A program made the position numbers and the translations under genes. Positions 9,890-18,932 of a DNA stretch of 64,000 nt are shown piece after piece. The notes under the pieces are model-generated. The model saw nothing but the letters and a program-made list of their open reading frames with translations, made no database searches and had not been told where the DNA came from. Position 1 is the stretch's first letter. Each line of letters opens with the position of its first letter. The DNA lies in NCBI RefSeq assembly GCF_002929295.1, contig NZ_PJIM01000002.1:206191-270190 (forward strand). Reading direction: 5' to 3'. Origin of the DNA: Arthrobacter sp. SX1312 (GTDB lineage: Bacteria; Actinomycetota; Actinomycetes; Actinomycetales; Micrococcaceae).

Positions 9890-10396
9890 ATGAGGAACCC
9901 GGTGACGAGACAGCGTGTGCAACCCGGCCCCGGCCAGGAATCCGTGTGGGACTACCCGAGGCCGCCGCGGGTGGAGCCGACGACGGCGAGGATCGACGTG
10001 CGGTTCGGCGGCCGGCTCGTCATCAGCACGGACAACGCCGTCCGGGTCCTGGAGACGAGCCATCCGCCGGTCTACTACCTTCCGATCGATGCGTTCGCAC
10101 CCGGGGTCCTGGTGCCCGTCGACGGCACCACGCACTGCGAGTTCAAGGGTGCCGCGAGCTATTTCGACGTCGTCGCCGGGACCGCCCGCAGCCCGCGCGG
10201 CGCCTGGACCTACCCCGCTCCGGTGCGCGGGTACGAGGACCTGGCCACGCGCGCGGCGCTCTACCCCTCGCGGATGGACGAGTGCACCGTGGACGGCGAG
10301 CGGGTGCAGGCCCAGGAGGGCGATTTCTACGGCGGCTGGATCACCTCGGCGATCGTCGGCCCGTTCAAGGGCGGCGCGGGGACCTGGGGCTGGTAG
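9890..10396 (+). CDS. DUF427 domain protein
   Basis: This is a small cytoplasmic protein of 168 residues from ATG 9890. The DUF427 features are easily seen: VWDYPRPPRVEP, RIDVRFGGRLVISTDNAVRVLET, PPVYYLPIDAF, TTHCEFKGAASYFDVV and the C-terminal DFYGGWITSAIVGPFKGG. The family is widespread in actinobacteria and has no settled function. The open frame extends further upstream, but those codons overlap the divergent amidohydrolase start region and lack family similarity. The roughly 80-base gap to that gene must hold both promoters. Confidence 0.9.
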   Translation: MRNPVTRQRVQPGPGQESVWDYPRPPRVEPTTARIDVRFGGRLVISTDNAVRVLETSHPPVYYLPIDAFAPGVLVPVDGTTHCEFKGAASYFDVVAGTARSPRGAWTYPAPVRGYEDLATRAALYPSRMDECTVDGERVQAQEGDFYGGWITSAIVGPFKGGAGTWGW

Positions 10397-10490
10397 CAGC
10401 CCGGCTCGGAGGGCACGTCCAGCGGACGTTCAGGTGGCACCGCTATCGTCGCAGGCTGACCATCGCACGCGACGCAAGGACAGGCTCAGC

Positions 10491-11276
10491 ATGACCATCA
10501 AGGGAACAATCCTGGGCCGGCGCCTGATCGCAGCCGCGTTCGTCGGCTCCATCGCGGTCCTCGGTGGCTGCGGTGCCGCGGGTGACGAGCCCGAGGGCGC
10601 AGCGGCATCGAGCACGGCGCCCGCACCGGACGAGTCGGCCGCCGCCGGGGACGCCGCCCAGCCGGAGCCGGACCTCGAGGGTCTCCCCGATGTCGTCGCG
10701 GTGGTCAATGGCACCGAGATCACGCGGGAGGAGTTCACCGCGGCCTACGAGGGCCAGTTCCCGCAGGCGGCCGCCCAGGCGCAGGCCGGCGGCCAGGACG
10801 TGGACCAGGACCTGCTGAAGACGACCGTCGCGGACAATCTCGTGAGCACCGAGCTGCTGCGCCAGGAGGCGGACGAACGCGGCATCGAGGCCACGCCCGA
10901 GGCCCGGGCCGCCGCGATCGAGAACCTGCTGGAGACCAGCGGACTGGGCTCCGAGGAGGAGCTGCGTGCCGCTTTCTCCGAGCAGGGGCTCGACGACGCC
11001 GAGTTCGACTCCCAGCTCACCGACCAGGTGAAGCTCGACGCGCTGCTCGCCGAGGAGGCCGGCGACACGACGCCCAGCGACCAGGAGGTCCAGGACGCCT
11101 ACGACGCCGCAGCAGCCCAGCAGGAGGCCAGCGGTGCCACCGCGACGCCGCTGCCCCCGATCGACGAGGTGCGGGGCGAGATCGAGGAGCAGCTCAAGGG
11201 CGGCAAGACGTCCGAGGCCGCCCAGGCCCTCATCGCGCAGCTGCGCGAGGGCGCGGACATCACCGTCAACCTGTAA
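10491..11276 (+). CDS. SurA N-terminal-domain lipoprotein (chaperone-like)
   Basis: This 261-residue exported lipoprotein has a signal peptide ending in a lipobox near SIAVLGGC. A low-complexity Ala/Pro/Glu linker of about 40 residues follows, then a SurA-type domain: VVAVVNGTEITREEFTAAYEGQF and KTTVADNLVSTELLRQEADERGI, with helical repeats. No complete parvulin PPIase domain is visible, so it resembles the chaperone half of SurA/PrsA proteins. It probably assists folding outside the membrane. ATG 10491 follows a 94-base gap after the DUF427 gene, and a terminator hairpin lies downstream. Confidence 0.85.
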   Translation: MTIKGTILGRRLIAAAFVGSIAVLGGCGAAGDEPEGAAASSTAPAPDESAAAGDAAQPEPDLEGLPDVVAVVNGTEITREEFTAAYEGQFPQAAAQAQAGGQDVDQDLLKTTVADNLVSTELLRQEADERGIEATPEARAAAIENLLETSGLGSEEELRAAFSEQGLDDAEFDSQLTDQVKLDALLAEEAGDTTPSDQEVQDAYDAAAAQQEASGATATPLPPIDEVRGEIEEQLKGGKTSEAAQALIAQLREGADITVNL

Positions 11277-11304
11277 CCCCGGACCGGCACGAGCCCGGAC
11301 GACG

Positions 11305-11335
11305 GCGGCCCCCTTCGCAGGACGAAGGGGGCCGC
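11305..11335. terminator. Bidirectional terminator hairpin
   Basis: Bases 11305-11317 and 11323-11335 form a perfect 13-bp stem with a 5-base loop between the convergent SurA-like gene and purA. There is no long T-run, as is common in high-GC actinobacteria. It probably serves both genes. Confidence 0.75.
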
Positions 11336-11353
11336 TGTCGCGTGGTCGACCGC

Positions 11354-12640
11354 CTAGTTGATGAGGTCGTTGACCACGATGGTCTGGTCCCGGTCCGGAC
11401 CGACGCCGATGGCCGAGAACCGGGTGCCGGAGAGCTTCTCGAGGGCCCGCACGTAGTTCTGCGCGTTGTCGGGCAGGTCCTCGATGGTCCGGGCGCCCGT
11501 GATGTCCTCGGTCCAGCCGTCGAAGTACTCGAAGACCGGCTTGGCGTGGTGGAACTCGGTCTGCGTCATGGGCATCTCGTCGTGCCGCACGCCGTCGACG
11601 TCGTACGCGACGCACACCGGGATGCTCTCGATCCCCGTGAGGACATCGAGCTTCGTCACGAAGTAGTCCGTGAAGCCGTTGACGCGCGAGGCGTGGCGCG
11701 CCAGGACGGCGTCGTACCAGCCGCACCGGCGCGGCCGGCCGGTGTTGACGCCGAACTCGCCGCCCGTCTTCTGGAGGTACAGGCCCATCTCGTCGAAGAG
11801 TTCCGTGGGGAAGGGGCCCGCGCCCACACGGGTGGTGTACGCCTTGATGATGCCGATCGAGCGGGAGATGCGCGTGGGGCCGATGCCCGAGCCGACGGAC
11901 GCGCCGCCGGCGGTGGGGTTCGACGACGTCACGAACGGGTAGGTGCCGTGGTCCACGTCGAGGAAGGTCGCCTGGCCGCCCTCCATGAGGACCACCTTGC
12001 CGGCGTCGAGCGCCTCGTTGAGCACGAACGTGGAGTCGATGACGAGGGGCCGCAGCCGTTCGGCGAAGGACAGGAAGTAGGAGACGACCTCCTCCACCTC
12101 GACGTCGCGGCGGTTGTAGACCTTGACCAGCAGTTCGTTCTTCTGCTTGAGGGAGCCCTCGACCTTCTGCCGCAGGATCGACTCGTCGAAGACGTCCTGG
12201 ACGCGGAGGCCCAGACGGGCCACCTTGTCCATGTAGGCCGGGCCGATGCCGCGGCCCGTGGTGCCGATCGCACGCTTGCCGAGGAAGCGCTCGGTGACCT
12301 TGTCGAGGACCTGGTGGTAGGGCGCCACGAGGTGGGCGTTGGCGGAGACACGCAGCTTCGAGGTGTCCGCGCCGCGGGCCTCGAGCCCGTCGATCTCCTC
12401 GAAGAGCGCCTCGAGGTTGATGACGCAGCCGTTGCCGATGATCGGCACGGCGTTCGGGCTGAGGATGCCGGCGGGAAGGAGCTTCAGCTCGTACTTCTCG
12501 CCGTTGACGACCACGGTGTGCCCGGCGTTGTTGCCGCCGTTCGGCTTCACGACGTAGTCGACCCGGCCACCCAGCAGGTCGGTGGCCTTGCCCTTACCCT
12601 CGTCGCCCCACTGGGCTCCGACGATGACGATTGCTGGCAT
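11354..12640 (-). CDS. purA: Adenylosuccinate synthetase
   Basis: PurA joins IMP and aspartate using GTP (EC 6.3.4.4), the first committed step to AMP. From ATG 12640 the product has 428 residues, the normal length. The phosphate-binding GDEGKGK occupies residues 12-18, followed by [14 protein letters not shown]. Other family blocks are [31 protein letters not shown] and [13 protein letters not shown]. The start has a strong GGGAGG ribosome-binding site. The open frame upstream of 12640 is not family sequence. It is transcribed divergently from the gene at 12889. Confidence 0.98.
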   Translation of the reverse strand: MPAIVIVGAQWGDEGKGKATDLLGGRVDYVVKPNGGNNAGHTVVVNGEKYELKLLPAGILSPNAVPIIGNGCVINLEALFEEIDGLEARGADTSKLRVSANAHLVAPYHQVLDKVTERFLGKRAIGTTGRGIGPAYMDKVARLGLRVQDVFDESILRQKVEGSLKQKNELLVKVYNRRDVEVEEVVSYFLSFAERLRPLVIDSTFVLNEALDAGKVVLMEGGQATFLDVDHGTYPFVTSSNPTAGGASVGSGIGPTRISRSIGIIKAYTTRVGAGPFPTELFDEMGLYLQKTGGEFGVNTGRPRRCGWYDAVLARHASRVNGFTDYFVTKLDVLTGIESIPVCVAYDVDGVRHDEMPMTQTEFHHAKPVFEYFDGWTEDITGARTIEDLPDNAQNYVRALEKLSGTRFSAIGVGPDRDQTIVVNDLIN

Positions 12641-12888
12641 GGGATCCTCCCCCATTCGGTACGGGTCCCCCCGCGCGACCGCGGAAAGTACGCCGTGCAT
12701 CAGAACGCCCCAACCGGTCGCACGCAGGGTGCGGCCACTGGGGCTCTTACCGTCCGAGTTTAGCCGAGGGGCCCGGGGAACGCCGCAAAAGCCTCGTCCG
12801 TGATGGTTGCGGTTCCGTTGCGGCTGCCCCTCCCGGTGCCGTCGGGACGTCCCGGACCCACGCGGGCACACGCGGGCACAATGGGGGC

Positions 12889-13491
12889 ATGGACCGCTTC
12901 GAAGGACACATCGCCGGTATCGGCACCACCTCGGGGACGCGCCTCGTGGTCGGCCGGTGGGACACCTCGCCCTTCGGCTCCTTCACCGACGTCATGATGG
13001 AGGACGCTGCGGGCCGGCGGACGCTGCTCGCGCCCACCGCCGCGATCGCGGACTACGTCGGTGCGACGTACACGTTCGACGACGTCGTGATCATCCCCAT
13101 CTCCTCGGCCCTCGCGGGCGGCCGGCTCGTCGTCGAGGCCGGGGACCTGCGGGTCCACGCCGAGCTCGGCGGCGTGACACTGCTCGGGCGGCTCCTCGGC
13201 CTGGTCCCACGGCGCCTGGCCACGCACCCGCGGTGGCTGGCGCTGATCAACCCGGTGGCCTCGCTGCTCGTGAAGGGCGTCGCAACGGCGGGCTCCGCGG
13301 GGCAGGGCCGCACCGAGTACTACGGCGCCACCTCGGCGCGGGCCGTCCGCGCCGCGACCGCGACCTGGAACGGCGCGGACCTCGGCGCCCTGACCACCCT
13401 GAGCCCGCCCGTCCGGTTCGGCTTCAGCTCGGCGCCACCCCGCCCCCAGGTGGTGACGGTGACGACGACGATCCGCCGGCCCGAGGGGTGA
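12889..13491 (+). CDS. Conserved hypothetical protein
   Basis: This 200-residue protein from ATG 12889 begins [21 protein letters not shown] recall it as a conserved neighbour of purA in Arthrobacter-like genomes but know no function. It has no signal peptide and no clear transmembrane helix. The central part is rich in beta-type segments ([20 protein letters not shown]), and the C-terminal half contains basic and aromatic residues ([20 protein letters not shown]). It is convergent with the MpaB-like gene, only 10 bases away. Confidence 0.8.
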   Translation: MDRFEGHIAGIGTTSGTRLVVGRWDTSPFGSFTDVMMEDAAGRRTLLAPTAAIADYVGATYTFDDVVIIPISSALAGGRLVVEAGDLRVHAELGGVTLLGRLLGLVPRRLATHPRWLALINPVASLLVKGVATAGSAGQGRTEYYGATSARAVRAATATWNGADLGALTTLSPPVRFGFSSAPPRPQVVTVTTTIRRPEG

Positions 13492-13501
13492 CCGGTCCGG
13501 T

Positions 13502-14370
13502 TCAGCGCTCCGGGCGCATCCGATCCCGTGCCACCCGGTAGTGCGGCCAGTAGCGTGCCCTCCCGGGGAGCAGAGGCACCACCAGCCGGGTGGTGCGCCG
13601 GAGGACGGCGAACACCAGCCGCTCACGACGCCGCCACGGGAGACCGTACTGCTCCCGCAGCCGCGCGGGCAGGATGCCCGCCGCCAGGATGGCGGGCAGC
13701 GGGCGGAGCGGCCGCGGGATGATCGGCGGGTCCGGCGCGAGGATCCGGCGGGCGATCAGGCGCGCCGTGGGACCGGCGTCGAGCGTTCCCCGGAACTGCT
13801 CGGCGACGTAGCGTTCGAGGCCGCGGTAGTCCTGTGGCAGCACGGCGTCCGTCACCCCGAAGAGGGGGGCAGCTGCCTCATGTCCCGGTAATAGGCGTCG
13901 CGTTCCTCCGCCGACGTCGGGCGCAGGAAGCGGTCCGTGACCTGGAGCGCCGTCCAGACGAGCGTCGCGAACACCCAGAGGGCCAGCCCGGGGTCGGTGG
14001 CGCTGTAGGGGGTTCCGGCGGGCACCGACGCACTGGGTCGGGGCAACGTCCCCGTGACCGGGCGGTGCTTCCGCGCCACATGTCCGGCGGCCGCGCGGAC
14101 CTGCGCCCGATCCCCGAACGTCACCGCGAGGACGGCGTCGAGCGTTCCACGCAGTCGCCGGAGGGGATCGGTGGCGAAGTCGCTGTGGGCCCGCACGCCC
14201 TCGCCGACCAGCGGGTGCGCCACCTGCAGCAGGAGCGCCGCCGGCCCGCCCGCCATGATCAGCCGCTCGCGCGCGAGGCGCCACACCGTCGAGCCCGGGT
14301 CGAAGAGACCTGCGTCTCCGGCAATCCCGGGAGCGGGCGCGGGAGGGAAGAACCGGGCCGGGCCCCTCAC
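13502..14370 (-). pseudogene. MpaB/DUF2236 oxygenase-like gene, split by a frameshift
   Basis: Two adjoining reading frames together make one DUF2236 (oxygenase MpaB/rubber oxygenase Lcp-like) protein of about 289 residues. The first frame, from GTG 14370, gives GSTVWRLARERLIMAGGPAA, LLQVAHPLVGEGVRAHSDFA and TDRFLRPTSAEERDAYYRDM. After a run of six G (13864-13869; C on the coding strand) it reaches a stop within six codons. The next frame continues naturally with LFGVTDAVLPQDYRGLERYV and runs to 13502. One extra C in the run would restore a single frame. It is either a real lesion, a slippage-variable gene or a base-calling error. It lies 34 bases behind the small HTH gene. Confidence 0.8.
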
Positions 14371-14404
14371 TCCGGTCCGTCCGCCGCGAACCCGATGGAG
14401 CGGA

Positions 14405-14608
14405 TCAAATGGAGTAGTCGGACCCGGAGTTCGTCGAGGCGATGTACTCCCGCACCGCACTCTGCGGTACCCGGTAGGAACGCCCGAACCTGATGCTGTG
14501 GATCGTCCCGGCCTGCACCAGGCGGTAGACGGTCATCTTCGACACCCGCATCATGGCAGCGACCTCCGCCACCGTGTACAGCTCACTGGTACTCACATTC
14601 GTAGCCAT
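14405..14608 (-). CDS. Small helix-turn-helix DNA-binding protein (excisionase/BldC type)
   Basis: This 67-residue protein from ATG 14608 is almost wholly one winged-HTH domain of the MerR/excisionase class: ELYTVAEVAAMMRVSKMTVY then RLVQAGTIHSIRFGRSYRVP. It resembles the stand-alone regulators common in actinobacteria (the BldC and mycobacterial Rv0500A type). It is therefore probably a chromosomal transcription factor rather than a phage excisionase; no integrase or attachment site is nearby. Its target is unknown. It is followed by the frameshifted MpaB-like gene in the same direction. Confidence 0.88.
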   Translation of the reverse strand: MATNVSTSELYTVAEVAAMMRVSKMTVYRLVQAGTIHSIRFGRSYRVPQSAVREYIASTNSGSDYSI

Positions 14609-14757
14609 GCTCACCACTGCTCCCGTCCGCCTCACCACGTTCCGTGGAGCTTTTAACAGTGGTCGCGTTGGTAACAGCGGCACAAGGATCAGCACTACTC
14701 GTTTATAGCTCGCGGGTCCGAGTAGGGCTACGCTGCCTGCCGGCCCGGGACGGCGGA

Positions 14758-14790
14758 GAAGACGGGCCCGCCGCAGCGGAGCCCGTCTTC
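14758..14790 (-). terminator. Terminator hairpin after the DUF3151 gene
   Basis: Bases 14758-14767 and 14781-14790 form a 10-bp perfect stem with a 13-base loop. It starts 21 bases past the stop of the DUF3151 gene on the minus strand and ends the fbaA-DUF3151 unit. It lies in the 203-base gap that also holds the promoter of the HTH gene. Confidence 0.65.
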
Positions 14791-14811
14791 CGAGCCATCC
14801 CGTCCGGGGTG

Positions 14812-15231
14812 TCAGCCGGCGAGCTGCGCGCTGGCCTCCGGGTCCGATTCCCTGAGGAACACCGCGATCCGCTCGGCCTCCTCGATCTCGCCGATGGAGG
14901 CGGCGGCCCTGCCCAGGGCGAAGAGGGCCCGGAGGAAGCCCCGGTTCGGCTCGTGCGAGTACGGGATGGGCCCCGCCCCGCGCCAGCCGCTGCGCCGGAG
15001 CGCGTCGAGGCCGCGGTGGTAGCCGGTGCGCGCGTAGGCGTAGGACTCGATGGTCCGCCCCTCCGCGTACGCCTCGTCGGCGAGGATGGCCCACACCAGC
15101 GACGACGTCGGGTGCGCGGCGGCCAGGTCCACGGCCTCGTCGCCCGCGGCGAGGCGTCCGACGACGTCGGGCTCCTCGGGCAGGAGGGTGGGCTCCGGGC
15201 CCAACAGGTTCTTGCGGAACTCGTCCGACAT
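14812..15231 (-). CDS. DUF3151 domain protein
   Basis: This 139-residue cytoplasmic protein from ATG 15231 matches the actinobacterial DUF3151 pattern: NLLGPEPTLLPEEPDV, AHPTSSLVWAILADEAYAEG and SYAYARTGYHRGLDALRRSG, ending in TPR-like helices (GEIEEAERIAVFLRESDPEA). The function is unknown. It sits 4 bases behind fbaA, an arrangement that I believe is widespread in actinobacteria, which suggests co-expression with aldolase. Confidence 0.92.
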   Translation of the reverse strand: MSDEFRKNLLGPEPTLLPEEPDVVGRLAAGDEAVDLAAAHPTSSLVWAILADEAYAEGRTIESYAYARTGYHRGLDALRRSGWRGAGPIPYSHEPNRGFLRALFALGRAAASIGEIEEAERIAVFLRESDPEASAQLAG

Positions 15232-15235
15232 GGCG

Positions 15236-16255
15236 CTAGAGCTTCTTGCCGGCCGAGCCGAGGGCGGCGGCGGCTTCGACGACGCGCGCGGCGAGGCCCG
15301 CCTCGGCCGCGGCACCCCAGACGCGGGGGTCGTAGGTCTTCTTGTTACCGACCTCGCCGTCGACCTTCAGGACGCCGTCGTAGTTGCGGAGCATGTGGTC
15401 AGCGACCGGACGCGTGAACGCGTACTGGGTGTCCGTGTCGATGTTCATCTTGATGACGCCGTAGGAGACGGCGTCAGCGATCTCCTGGTCCGAGGAGCCG
15501 GAGCCGCCGTGGAAGACGAGGTCGAACGGCTTGTCCTTGCCGAGCTTCTGGCCCACCTTGTCCTGGATCTCCTTGAGGATCTCGGGGCGCAGCTTCACGC
15601 CGCCGGGCTTGTACACGCCGTGCACGTTCCCGAAGGTCAGGGCGGTGATGTAGCGGCCGTGCTCCCCGGCGCCGAGGGCGTCGATGGTCGCGAGGGCGTC
15701 CTCGACCGTGGTGTAGAGCTTGTCGTTGATGGCGTTCTCGACGCCGTCCTCCTCCCCGCCGACGGTGCCGATCTCGACCTCGAGGATGATCTTCGCGGCC
15801 GCGGCGCGGGGCAGGATCTCGCGGGCGATCCTGAGGTTCTCCTCGAGGGTCTCCGCCGAGCCGTCCCACATGTGCGAGTTGAAGACGGGGTCGCGGCCGT
15901 TCTTCACGGCCTCCTCGGACGCGGCGAGCAGGGGCAGCACGAAGTCGTCGAGCTTGTCCTTCGGGCAGTGGTCGGTGTGGAGGGCGATGTTGACGTCGTA
16001 GTTCCTGGCGACCTCCTTGGCGAAGGCGGCGAAGCCGAGCGAACCGGCGACCATGTCCTTGACGCTCGCGCCGGACCAGTACGCCGCACCGCCCGTGGAG
16101 ACCTGCACGATGCCGTCGGAACCCGCCTCGGCGAAACCGCGCATCGCTGCGTTGAGGGTCTGCGAGGAGGTCACGTTCACGGCCGGGAACGCGAAGCCGC
16201 CCGTCTTGGCGCGGTCGATCATCTCGGCGTAGACGTCAGGGGTTGCAATAGGCAT
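15236..16255 (-). CDS. fbaA: Fructose-bisphosphate aldolase, class II
   Basis: Class II zinc aldolase cleaves fructose 1,6-bisphosphate into dihydroxyacetone phosphate and glyceraldehyde 3-phosphate (EC 4.1.2.13) in glycolysis, and works in reverse in gluconeogenesis. The product has 339 residues from ATG 16255. Zinc-ligand histidines appear in LHTDHCPKDKL, FGNVHGVYKPGG and VFHGGSGSSDQE. The C-terminal DPRVWGAAAEAGLA is typical. An AGGACTCC-like sequence reading toward the start serves as ribosome-binding region, and the longer upstream frame lacks family sequence. Confidence 0.97.
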   Translation of the reverse strand: MPIATPDVYAEMIDRAKTGGFAFPAVNVTSSQTLNAAMRGFAEAGSDGIVQVSTGGAAYWSGASVKDMVAGSLGFAAFAKEVARNYDVNIALHTDHCPKDKLDDFVLPLLAASEEAVKNGRDPVFNSHMWDGSAETLEENLRIAREILPRAAAAKIILEVEIGTVGGEEDGVENAINDKLYTTVEDALATIDALGAGEHGRYITALTFGNVHGVYKPGGVKLRPEILKEIQDKVGQKLGKDKPFDLVFHGGSGSSDQEIADAVSYGVIKMNIDTDTQYAFTRPVADHMLRNYDGVLKVDGEVGNKKTYDPRVWGAAAEAGLAARVVEAAAALGSAGKKL

Positions 16256-16358
16256 GCTGAGGACTCCTTCGTGGTGGTGAGTGCTTCGCCTCATCCTAGC
16301 GAGCGGACCTGCCGGGCGCTGCGGCCGCAGGCAGGATGACGCCACGGACGACGTCAGG

Positions 16359-17030
16359 TCAGACGGGCTGGCCGAACACGTGACGGCGCACCCAGCCGTG
16401 CATGGCGATCGCGGCGGCCGCTGACGCGTTGATGGACCGGGTGGACCCGAACTGGGCGATCGAGAGGGTCGCCTCGGCCGCCTCGTGGACCTCGGGGGTG
16501 AGGCCCGGGCCCTCCTGCCCGAACACGAGCACGCACTTCTCGGGGAGATCGTAGGTCTCCAGGGGCACGGAGTCCGGGAAGTTGTCGATGCCGATCACGG
16601 CCAGCCCCTCGGACGCCGCCCAGGCTGTGAAATCCGCGACCGTGGGGTGGTGGCGGACGTGCTGGTAGCGGTCGGTGACCATCGCGCCGCGCCGGTTCCA
16701 CCGGCGTCGTCCGATGATGTGGACCTCCCGGGCGAGGAAGGCGTTCGCGGTCCGCACCACGGAGCCGATGTTGAGGTCGTGCTGCCAGTTCTCGATGGCC
16801 ACGTGGAAGCCGTGCCGCCGCTCGTCGAGGTCCGCCACGATCGCCTCGTGGGTCCAGTACCGGTAGGCGTCGACGACGTTGCGGGTGTCGCCGGCGGCCA
16901 GCAGGTCGCGGTCCCAGTGGTCGCCGTCGGGCGCCGCGCCCTCCCACGGGCCCACGCCGACGGCCGGGCCGGGGGTCTCGTGCGCAGGATCGTCGATGCG
17001 GTCGGGAGTCTCCGGCAGGGGTTCATTCAC
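16359..17030 (-). CDS. TrmH/SpoU-family RNA 2'-O-methyltransferase
   Basis: This 223-residue enzyme probably methylates ribose 2'-OH in rRNA or tRNA using S-adenosylmethionine. The SPOUT knot motifs are clear: NIGSVVRTANAFLAREVHI near residue 90, VLVFGQEGPGLTPEV near 165, and STRSINASAAAAIAMHGWV near the end. The acidic N-terminal 50 residues are not part of the catalytic fold. The target nucleotide cannot be told. It is transcribed divergently from the NagD-like gene, with a 75-base gap that holds both promoters. Confidence 0.92.
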   Translation of the reverse strand: MNEPLPETPDRIDDPAHETPGPAVGVGPWEGAAPDGDHWDRDLLAAGDTRNVVDAYRYWTHEAIVADLDERRHGFHVAIENWQHDLNIGSVVRTANAFLAREVHIIGRRRWNRRGAMVTDRYQHVRHHPTVADFTAWAASEGLAVIGIDNFPDSVPLETYDLPEKCVLVFGQEGPGLTPEVHEAAEATLSIAQFGSTRSINASAAAAIAMHGWVRRHVFGQPV

Positions 17031-17105
17031 CGTTCAAGCGTAGACGGCACCGGAGGTGGGAGACTGGCAGCGGCAGCTCCCCGTACACCCTGGAAAGGAA
17101 GTCCC

Positions 17106-17885
17106 ATGCGCGAGAACGAACACATCGAGTGCTGGCTCACGGACATGGACGGCGTCCTGGTGCACGAGAACCAGGCCATCCCCGGCGCGGCCGAGTTGAT
17201 CGAACGGTGGGTGGCCACCTCGAGGCGCTTCCTCGTCCTGACGAACAACTCGATCTACACGCCGCGTGACCTCGCCGCGCGCCTCAAGGCGTCCGGGCTC
17301 GAGATCCCGGAGGAGAACCTGTGGACGTCGGCGCTGGCGACGGCCCAGTTCCTGCGGGACCAGCTACCGGGCGGGCGTGCCTACGTGATCGGCGAGGCGG
17401 GGCTGACGACGGCGCTGCACGAGGCCGGCTTCGTCCTCACCGACACGAATCCCGACTACGTGGTGCTCGGCGAGACCCGCACCTACTCGTTCGAGGCGAT
17501 CACCAAGGCCGTCCGCCTCATCCTCGACGGCGCGCGGTTCATCGCCACCAACCCGGACGTCACCGGCCCGTCGAAGGAGGGCCCGCTGCCTGCGACGGGC
17601 GCCATCGCGGCCATGATCACGGCCGCGACGAGCCGCGACCCGTACATCGTGGGCAAGCCCAACCCGATGATGTTCCGCTCCGCGATGAACCGGATCGACG
17701 CCCACTCCGAGACGACGGCGATGATCGGCGACCGCATGGACACCGACATCATCGCCGGCATGGAGGCGGGACTGCACACGGTCCTGGTGCTCAGCGGCAT
17801 CACCCAGCCGGCGGACATCGACGCCTACCCCTTCCGGCCGGCGCAGATCTGCAGCTCGGTGGCCGACCTGATCGACCAGGTCTAG
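17106..17885 (+). CDS. NagD-like HAD phosphatase
   Basis: This 259-residue cytoplasmic phosphatase of the HAD IIA (NagD/pNPPase) subfamily starts at ATG 17106 behind GGAAAGGA. The nucleophile and acid are D13 and D15 in LTDMDGVLVHE. Motif II is FLVLTNNSIYTPRD. The substrate cap and the lysine motif are in IVGKPNPMMF, and the terminal metal motif is MIGDRMDTDIIAGMEAG. The physiological substrate is unknown, though sugar phosphates or nucleotides are usual in this group. It is convergent with the next gene, 7 bases away. Confidence 0.92.
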   Translation: MRENEHIECWLTDMDGVLVHENQAIPGAAELIERWVATSRRFLVLTNNSIYTPRDLAARLKASGLEIPEENLWTSALATAQFLRDQLPGGRAYVIGEAGLTTALHEAGFVLTDTNPDYVVLGETRTYSFEAITKAVRLILDGARFIATNPDVTGPSKEGPLPATGAIAAMITAATSRDPYIVGKPNPMMFRSAMNRIDAHSETTAMIGDRMDTDIIAGMEAGLHTVLVLSGITQPADIDAYPFRPAQICSSVADLIDQV

Positions 17886-17892
17886 TCCCGGC

Positions 17893-18921
17893 TCAGAAGA
17901 AGCTCTTCCAGCCGCCGCCCCGCGGCACCGGCACGTACTCGCGCTGCACGGCCGAGAGGACGTCCTGGTAGATCACGGGGTTCCACTGCGGGCTGGCGTG
18001 CGCGGGGAGGGCGCCGTCCGTCCGGTGGTCGACCGAGACCACGTTGTCCGGCAGCGAGCGCGCCCAGCCGGCGCGGGCCGTCGTGTAGTCGACGACGCCG
18101 TCCTTCGGGTTGCCGGCGAAGACCACCTTCGTGTCGCCGAGGGAGAGCCGGAACCGCGAGACGTCGAAGTGGTAGATGTACGAGGACTCGGTCTGGATCA
18201 GCTCGCTGCTGGGTGCGAGCGGTGAGAGCTGCTCGAGCGTCTGGTTCACGATCTGGCTCCAGGTGCGCTCGTTCTTGTGGACGATCCGCTCCCCGAGCTC
18301 GTACGTGCCGCGCAGGCTGATCGGCACGCGCACCCCGGCCTCGTAGAGGCGCACGACGCCGTCGAACATGCGGGCGTCGCGGACGTCGTAGCGGCTGGAC
18401 GGCGACGAGTCGAGGAAGATCAGCTCCACCGGGATGCCGCGGTCACGCAGACGCGCCGCGACCTCCACCGCCACCATGCCCCCGAAGCTGTGGCCGTAGA
18501 AGTAGAGCTTCTCGAGCCGGAAGTTGTCCACGTAGCGGTTCATGGTGGCCACGACGTTGTTGATGTCCAGGCCGCGGTTGGAGTAGCCCATGACGGCCAT
18601 CTGCGCCCGCCGGGACAGGGCCGGGCGCAGCGAGTTGAGGATCCAGAGCCCCTCCTCCCAGCTCGTCTTGTAGCCGGGGAACAGCACCCAGCGGTCGTTG
18701 GGGAAGCGCGCCCGGGCGTCCTCGTCGTCGAGCGGGAGGATGCGCGTCTGGTCCCGCTGGGACTGGATGACGCGCGTGGCGACGAGGTCGGCCGCCACCA
18801 CGGTGGCCGCGGCGGATCCGATGAGGAAGGAGCGGCGCGAGGACTCACGGAAATCACGCGCCTGCCGGAGCGCCCTGCCGTCGTCGTCCTGCTCGTGGAT
18901 CACCGGATCGTGCTCGTGCAC
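17893..18921 (-). CDS. Alpha/beta hydrolase with twin-arginine-like leader
   Basis: This 342-residue protein is predicted to be exported or anchored. A SRRSFLIG motif followed by a hydrophobic stretch (SAAATVVAADLVA) at residues 28-48 resembles a Tat signal. The catalytic part shows the nucleophile elbow FYGHSFGGMVAVEVAARL and an acid region near VVFAGNPKDGVVDYTTA. The likely catalytic histidine lies in SVDHRTDGALPAH. The substrate is unknown; an ester or lipid is plausible. It starts 11 bases after pyrE and is probably co-transcribed with it. Confidence 0.82.
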   Translation of the reverse strand: MHEHDPVIHEQDDDGRALRQARDFRESSRRSFLIGSAAATVVAADLVATRVIQSQRDQTRILPLDDEDARARFPNDRWVLFPGYKTSWEEGLWILNSLRPALSRRAQMAVMGYSNRGLDINNVVATMNRYVDNFRLEKLYFYGHSFGGMVAVEVAARLRDRGIPVELIFLDSSPSSRYDVRDARMFDGVVRLYEAGVRVPISLRGTYELGERIVHKNERTWSQIVNQTLEQLSPLAPSSELIQTESSYIYHFDVSRFRLSLGDTKVVFAGNPKDGVVDYTTARAGWARSLPDNVVSVDHRTDGALPAHASPQWNPVIYQDVLSAVQREYVPVPRGGGWKSFF

Positions 18922-18932
18922 GGGCGTCCCGG

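Noticed and set aside
14405-14608. Excisionase-like gene as a sign of a prophage or integrative element
   Set aside because: No integrase, attachment repeats, or phage genes lie nearby, and stand-alone BldC-type regulators of this form are normal in actinobacterial chromosomes.
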